DNA of 34,529 bases from Treponema zioleckii (GTDB taxonomy: Bacteria; Spirochaetota; Spirochaetia; Treponematales; Treponemataceae), in the NCBI RefSeq assembly GCF_014737315.1, contig NZ_JPUF01000043.1, forward strand, positions 1 through 34,529, given 5' to 3'. The notes beneath the pieces were generated by a model, which was given only the letters and a program-made list of their open reading frames with translations, did not search any database and was not told the DNA's origin. Made by a program: the position numbers and the translations under genes. Positions 30,653-34,529 of the stretch are shown here, in pieces (position 1 is the stretch's first letter; the number at the start of each line of letters is the position of its first letter).

Positions 30653-32359
30653 ATGGCTACTGCACAAGGTGCACAGCTTGAACGCAAGAAATTCTTTGCT
30701 GACCCGATTATGCTCACAATGATTGGAGTTCTGCTGGTATTCCTTGCGTTATTCATTCTGTACCCGCTTCTTATGGTTCTGCTCGACAGTTTTTATTCAG
30801 AAGGGGCGGTTTCGTTAGGAGTTTTTAAGCGAATCCTGAGCCTTAGCCGGTTTAGGACAGCTTTTACAAATACATTGGTCTTGGGGTTCATTACAGGAAT
30901 CTTTTCTACCGCAATCGGACTTTTGTTCGCTTACGTTGAAGTTTACGTTAAATTGAAGCGAAAAGTTCTTTCGACGCTGTTCAAACTCGTTTCGATGTTG
31001 CCGATTGTCTCGCCGCCGTTCGTGCTTTCTCTTTCGATGATTATGCTTTTTGGGCGAAGCGGAATCATTACGCGTTCACTTTTACATATTTACGACTCTG
31101 ACGTTTACGGCTTAAAAGGAATCGCAATCGTTCAGATTATGACGTTTTTTCCTGTGTGCTATCTTATGCTCCGCGGACTTTTGAAGAACATCGATCCGTC
31201 TTTGGAAGAAGCCGCACGCGACATGGGCGCTTCAAGATTCAAAGTTTTTACGAGCGTTACGCTGCCTCTCATGCTTCCAGGACTCGGAAACGCATTCCTC
31301 GTAACGTTCATTGAATCTGTCGCGGACTTTGCAAATCCAATGCTCATCGGCGGTTCTTACGATACTCTCGCCACGACGATTTACTTGCAGGTAACCGGTG
31401 CTTACGATGCGACTGGTGCCGCTGCAATGTCTGTCGTTCTTCTCTCGCTCACGGTCGTTCTCTTCCTGATTCAAAAATACTATCTTGAGTCAAAGACTGC
31501 CGCCACTTTGAGCGGAAAAGCCAGCCGTCAACGCATGTTAATAGAAGATAAAAGCGTTCGCTATCCGCTTTCGGTAATCTGCGGTTTTGCTTCGGCATTC
31601 GTTCTTTTGATGTACATAATGGTTCCGTTCGGGGCAATGTTCACTCTTTGGGGACGAAACTATCACCTTACGTTCAAATGGTTCTCTTATCTTTTTAGAA
31701 CGTCTGGACTTAAAGCTTTTAGGGACTCATTCATGCTTTCTCTTATTGCCGCTCCGATTACGGCGTTTCTTTCGATGGTGATTTCTTATCTTGTCGTAAA
31801 GAAAAATTTTAAGGCAAAGGGATTTATTGAATTCGTCTCGATGCTTGCAATGGCGGTTCCTGGAACAGTTTTGGGTATTGGCTACATTCGTGGATTTGCG
31901 AACGGACTTTTCCGCACCGGTGTTATGAGCGGTCTTTACGGAACTGGGCTCATTCTTATCATCGTGTTTATTGTGCGCTCACTTCCTACGGGAACGCGAA
32001 GCGGAATTTCTGCTCTCAGGCAAATCGACAAATCGATTGAGGAAAGTGCTTACGACATGGGAGCCGGTTCTGGCCGAGTCTTTATGACGGTAACGCTGCC
32101 TCTTATTCGTGATTCGTTCTTTAGCGGTCTTGTAACGGCGTTTGTCCGAAGCATTACGGCTATTTCTGCAATCATTCTTTTGGTCACTCCTAATTATCTT
32201 CTTATTACCTGTCAGATTAACGAACAGGCGGAGAAGGGAAGTTACGGAATTGCGTGTGCGTATGCCACCGTGCTGATTGTGATTACTTACGGGGCTGTTC
32301 TTATTATGAACACTCTCATAAAATATTTGGGTGCGAGCCGCCCTGTAAAATATAAATGA
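30653..32359 (+). CDS. ABC transporter permease, fused double-domain (FbpB-like)
   Basis: A 568-residue inner-membrane protein with about 12 helices formed by two tandem binding-protein-dependent permease domains. Each has an EAA loop for docking the ATPase: LEEAARDMGASRFKVFTSVT in the first half and EESAYDMGAGSGRVFMTVT in the second. This fused architecture is characteristic of iron(III) (FbpB/SfuB) and some phosphonate importers. AGGAG lies before the ATG. A repeat element and strong hairpin separate it from the binding-protein gene. Confidence 0.93.
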   Translation: MATAQGAQLERKKFFADPIMLTMIGVLLVFLALFILYPLLMVLLDSFYSEGAVSLGVFKRILSLSRFRTAFTNTLVLGFITGIFSTAIGLLFAYVEVYVKLKRKVLSTLFKLVSMLPIVSPPFVLSLSMIMLFGRSGIITRSLLHIYDSDVYGLKGIAIVQIMTFFPVCYLMLRGLLKNIDPSLEEAARDMGASRFKVFTSVTLPLMLPGLGNAFLVTFIESVADFANPMLIGGSYDTLATTIYLQVTGAYDATGAAAMSVVLLSLTVVLFLIQKYYLESKTAATLSGKASRQRMLIEDKSVRYPLSVICGFASAFVLLMYIMVPFGAMFTLWGRNYHLTFKWFSYLFRTSGLKAFRDSFMLSLIAAPITAFLSMVISYLVVKKNFKAKGFIEFVSMLAMAVPGTVLGIGYIRGFANGLFRTGVMSGLYGTGLILIIVFIVRSLPTGTRSGISALRQIDKSIEESAYDMGAGSGRVFMTVTLPLIRDSFFSGLVTAFVRSITAISAIILLVTPNYLLITCQINEQAEKGSYGIACAYATVLIVITYGAVLIMNTLIKYLGASRPVKYK

Positions 32360-32444
32360 TAAAATGTCATTCCGAACTCGGCAGTTTTCGTTTTTGTTGC
32401 CGCTTTGATAGGGAATCTACATTCAAATAAAAAAGGATTTTTTT

Positions 32445-33524
32445 ATGGCAGATAAAGAAAAAAAAGGTGTGCGACTTGAGCACATTTCAAAAATATATCA
32501 GGATCCGAAGACCGGAAAAGATTTTTACGCGGTAAAAGACACAACCCTTAATATTAAGCCAGGAACGTTCGTAACGCTTTTGGGGCCTTCTGGCTGCGGA
32601 AAAACCACGACTCTCCGTATGATTGCCGGTTTTGAAAGCCCGGACGAGGGCGAGATTTACCTCGGAAACGAAGCGATTAACGCTCTTCCGCCGAACAAGC
32701 GCGACACTGCGATGGTTTTCCAGAGTTACGCCCTTCTTCCGCATTACAACGTTTTTGACAACGTTGCCTATGGATTAAAAATCCGCAAAGTGCCTAAAAA
32801 CGAGATTCAAGAGCGTGTCATGGGAATCCTTAAGCTTGTTGAGATGGAAGGAATGGAAAGTCGCATGACGAACCAGCTTTCGGGCGGGCAGCAGCAGCGT
32901 GTGGCTCTTGCCCGCGCTCTTGTAATGGAGCCAGGCGTGCTTTTGTTTGACGAGCCGCTTTCAAATCTTGACGCAAAACTTCGCGTTACTATGAGGACTG
33001 AAATCCGAAAAATTCAGCAGAAAGTGGGAATCACTGCCGTTTACGTAACTCACGACCAAAGCGAAGCGATGAGCATTTCGGACGAAATCATCATTATGAG
33101 CAAGGGAAAAGTTGAGCAGATTGGTTCTCCGCGTGAGATTTACTACAAGCCTAAAAATAAATTCATCGCGGACTTTATTGGCGAGGCGAACTTTCTTGAT
33201 GCCGAAGTAAAATCTGCGTCGGAAGAAAAAGCTCTTATTTGCGTTTGCGGGCACGACATGACCGTTAACAACTACATTGGTGCAAAGGAAGGCTCTTCTG
33301 TTTCGCTTGTGCTTCGTCCTGAGAATCTTAAACTTTCTGATTCTGGCACTTTGAAGGGAAAAGTTGTTCTTTCTACGTTCATGGGCGCTTACCAATACTA
33401 TCAGGTTGACGTTGATGGAAAAATCGTTCAGATTACGGACTACAATCCGCTTAACCGAAAAACTTACGGGTTTGGCGAAACTGCTTATTTGGACTTTGAC
33501 CCGTCCGGAGTCTACATTCTGTAA
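32445..33524 (+). CDS. ABC transporter ATP-binding protein (FbpC/PotA-like)
   Basis: A 359-residue cytoplasmic ATPase that powers the importer. It has Walker A GPSGCGKT (47-54), a Q-loop in [10 protein letters not shown], the signature [15 protein letters not shown], Walker [17 protein letters not shown], and the switch histidine in VTHDQSEAM. About 110 C-terminal residues form a TOBE-type regulatory domain. AAGGA precedes the ATG. It is the last gene of the operon and is followed by a terminator. Confidence 0.95.
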   Translation: MADKEKKGVRLEHISKIYQDPKTGKDFYAVKDTTLNIKPGTFVTLLGPSGCGKTTTLRMIAGFESPDEGEIYLGNEAINALPPNKRDTAMVFQSYALLPHYNVFDNVAYGLKIRKVPKNEIQERVMGILKLVEMEGMESRMTNQLSGGQQQRVALARALVMEPGVLLFDEPLSNLDAKLRVTMRTEIRKIQQKVGITAVYVTHDQSEAMSISDEIIIMSKGKVEQIGSPREIYYKPKNKFIADFIGEANFLDAEVKSASEEKALICVCGHDMTVNNYIGAKEGSSVSLVLRPENLKLSDSGTLKGKVVLSTFMGAYQYYQVDVDGKIVQITDYNPLNRKTYGFGETAYLDFDPSGVYIL

Positions 33525-33540
33525 TTGAAAACTTTTGGCT

Positions 33541-33569
33541 GCCATTTTGTGTGGCAGTCTTTTTTTTAC
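33541..33569 (+). terminator. Intrinsic terminator of the ABC operon
   Basis: CTGCCA pairs with TGGCAG around TTTTGTG and is followed by about eight T residues shortly after the stem. Confidence 0.8.
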
Positions 33570-33618
33570 ATTTCTTCCACGATATTTTTATAAACTATTT
33601 CAGAAAATCTTAAAATCA

Positions 33619-33624
33619 TATAAA
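33619..33624 (+). promoter_or_regulatory. Candidate -10 of the NYN gene
   Basis: TATAAA lies eight bases before the ATG at 33633 and no ribosome binding site is present, so the transcript would have almost no leader. No good -35 is visible. Confidence 0.35.
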
Positions 33625-33632
33625 ATTGGATT

Positions 33633-34466
33633 ATGGATGAAATTGAACAAAAAAATATTGCTGTTTTAATAGACGCAGACAATACACCGTGCAAGCAGCT
33701 TCGCTCTATTTTGCAGGAAATTGCCGTGCACGGACATATAATCACAAAGCGTGCCTACGGAGATTTTTCGCTTCCTACGCTCAAAAACTGGAAGAATGAG
33801 CTGAATGACAACGCGATTATTCCGGTTCAGCAGTTCGCTTACACGCAAGGAAAAAATTCCAGCGACAGCGCGATGATTATTGATGCGATGGACTTGTTGT
33901 ACACCGACAAGTACGATTCAATCGCGCTCGTTACGAGTGATTCTGATTTTACAAAACTTGCGACGCGACTTCGAGAGAGTCAGATTTACGTTTTTGGAGT
34001 CGGTCAGAAAAAAACTCCGCAATCATTCATAAGTGCTTGCGATGACTTTATTTACATTGAGAATCTCGGAAACGAGGAAGAAAGTTCCGCGGAAGATGAT
34101 GCAGCCTTTGCCGCTCAGAAGCGCAGAAGTCACAAAGCCGCGGACAAGCCTAAAAAATCATTCTTCGGGCTTATTCGCCGCAACGCGAACGGTGAAGTTG
34201 CTATGAGCGACCGGCAGTTTAGAAAAATCTTCAAACTTTTGAATACAGCTTACGACAAATACGCGGACGAAACGGGTTGGGCAGACGTTAGCGCCGCCGG
34301 CTCGTTCTTTAAGAGGCAAGACCCAGGTTTTGATACGGTTGATTACGGATTTAGAAAACTTACCGACCTAATCGAATATTTTGACGATGATTTTGAGATG
34401 AAAAAAGAATCCGCGTCAACTCGCCGGCACGTTACTTTTTATTATCGCCCGATTGTAAAAAACTGA
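33633..34466 (+). CDS. NYN-domain putative ribonuclease with C-terminal LOTUS domain
   Basis: A 277-residue protein. The N-terminal ~150 residues are a NYN (PIN-like, LabA/DUF88) nuclease domain with the expected acidic residues: D14 and D16 in LIDADN, D78 and D84 in SSDSAMIIDAMD, and D103 and D105 in TSDSDF. A charged Ala/Lys/Glu linker follows (about 150-185). A LOTUS/OST-HTH domain (about 190-275, SDRQFRKIFKLLNTAYDKYA) binds RNA in other proteins. The combination predicts a metal-dependent RNase acting on structured RNA. It stands alone with no obvious partner. It lacks a Shine-Dalgarno and may be leaderless. Confidence 0.88.
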   Translation: MDEIEQKNIAVLIDADNTPCKQLRSILQEIAVHGHIITKRAYGDFSLPTLKNWKNELNDNAIIPVQQFAYTQGKNSSDSAMIIDAMDLLYTDKYDSIALVTSDSDFTKLATRLRESQIYVFGVGQKKTPQSFISACDDFIYIENLGNEEESSAEDDAAFAAQKRRSHKAADKPKKSFFGLIRRNANGEVAMSDRQFRKIFKLLNTAYDKYADETGWADVSAAGSFFKRQDPGFDTVDYGFRKLTDLIEYFDDDFEMKKESASTRRHVTFYYRPIVKN

Positions 34467-34485
34467 CAAAGAAAACTGCTGGTGC

Positions 34486-34529
34486 ATTATAAACTTGTAA
34501 ATGTAAAAAAAATTGTCTGCACTACCGCG
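34486..34529. repeat. Partial second copy of the long-hairpin element
   Basis: ATTATAAACTT..., then TGTAAAAAAAATTGTCTGCA and CTACCGC match the left arm of the element at 30316-30357. The copy is cut by the end of the window, so its length is unknown. Confidence 0.75.

Overview
The window looks like a chromosomal segment of a spirochete, most likely a host-associated Treponema. This is an inference from gene content (a glucuronide/hexuronate catabolic set, TRAP transporter, many lipoproteins with loose lipoboxes, a spirochete-like chemoreceptor) and from the abundance of short palindromic intergenic repeats; no rRNA or other phylogenetic marker is present.

Layout. 1-540: repeat-rich DNA, then a strong promoter driving tRNA-Asp(GTC) and tRNA-Pro(CGG). 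884-4305: a GPH-family symporter and beta-glucuronidase (glucuronide uptake and cleavage), followed by a putative outer-membrane beta-barrel protein (4488-5822). 6105-8381: a divergent AraC regulator / class II Fic protein pair. 8542-9075: a small exported protein, followed upstream by a cluster of interlocking palindromes (9185-9265). 9518-12602: a NrtR-like Nudix-winged-helix regulator, then an SPFH/flotillin-like protein and a divergent NAD-kinase-like protein behind a promoter carrying two mirror-image palindromes. 12603-13184: repeats around a truncated copy of the 5' end of the AraC gene. 13185-21055: hexuronate catabolism. uxuB, uxuA and a GntR/FCD regulator lie on the minus strand, divergent from a TRAP transporter (dctPQM) and a second uxuA on the plus strand. 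21433-25359: a methyl-accepting chemotaxis protein, a small Asp-rich lipoprotein and a TSUP permease. 25501-28854: an aconitase-family hydratase and an AzlCD branched-chain amino-acid exporter. 29157-33524: a three-gene ABC importer of the ferric-iron type (binding lipoprotein, fused double permease, ATPase). 33633-34466: a NYN-LOTUS putative ribonuclease.

How the genes work together. Glucuronides imported by the GPH symporter can be split by UidA. Glucuronate (also possibly arriving through the TRAP system) would pass through an isomerase (uxaC, not in this window) to fructuronate, which UxuB reduces to mannonate and two UxuA paralogues dehydrate to 2-keto-3-deoxygluconate. The GntR protein sits between the two divergent arms. 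Both arms have a consensus-like promoter whose -10 hexamer (TAACAT) lies inside the same CTAACATG-containing motif, which suggests coordinated repression.

Most notable: the Nudix-HTH/SPFH/NADK-like module with its operator-in-promoter; the shared operator of the uxu/TRAP divergon; a one-base deletion at the start of dctP; a recent partial duplication of the AraC gene bracketed by dispersed repeats; and several long-hairpin intergenic elements.
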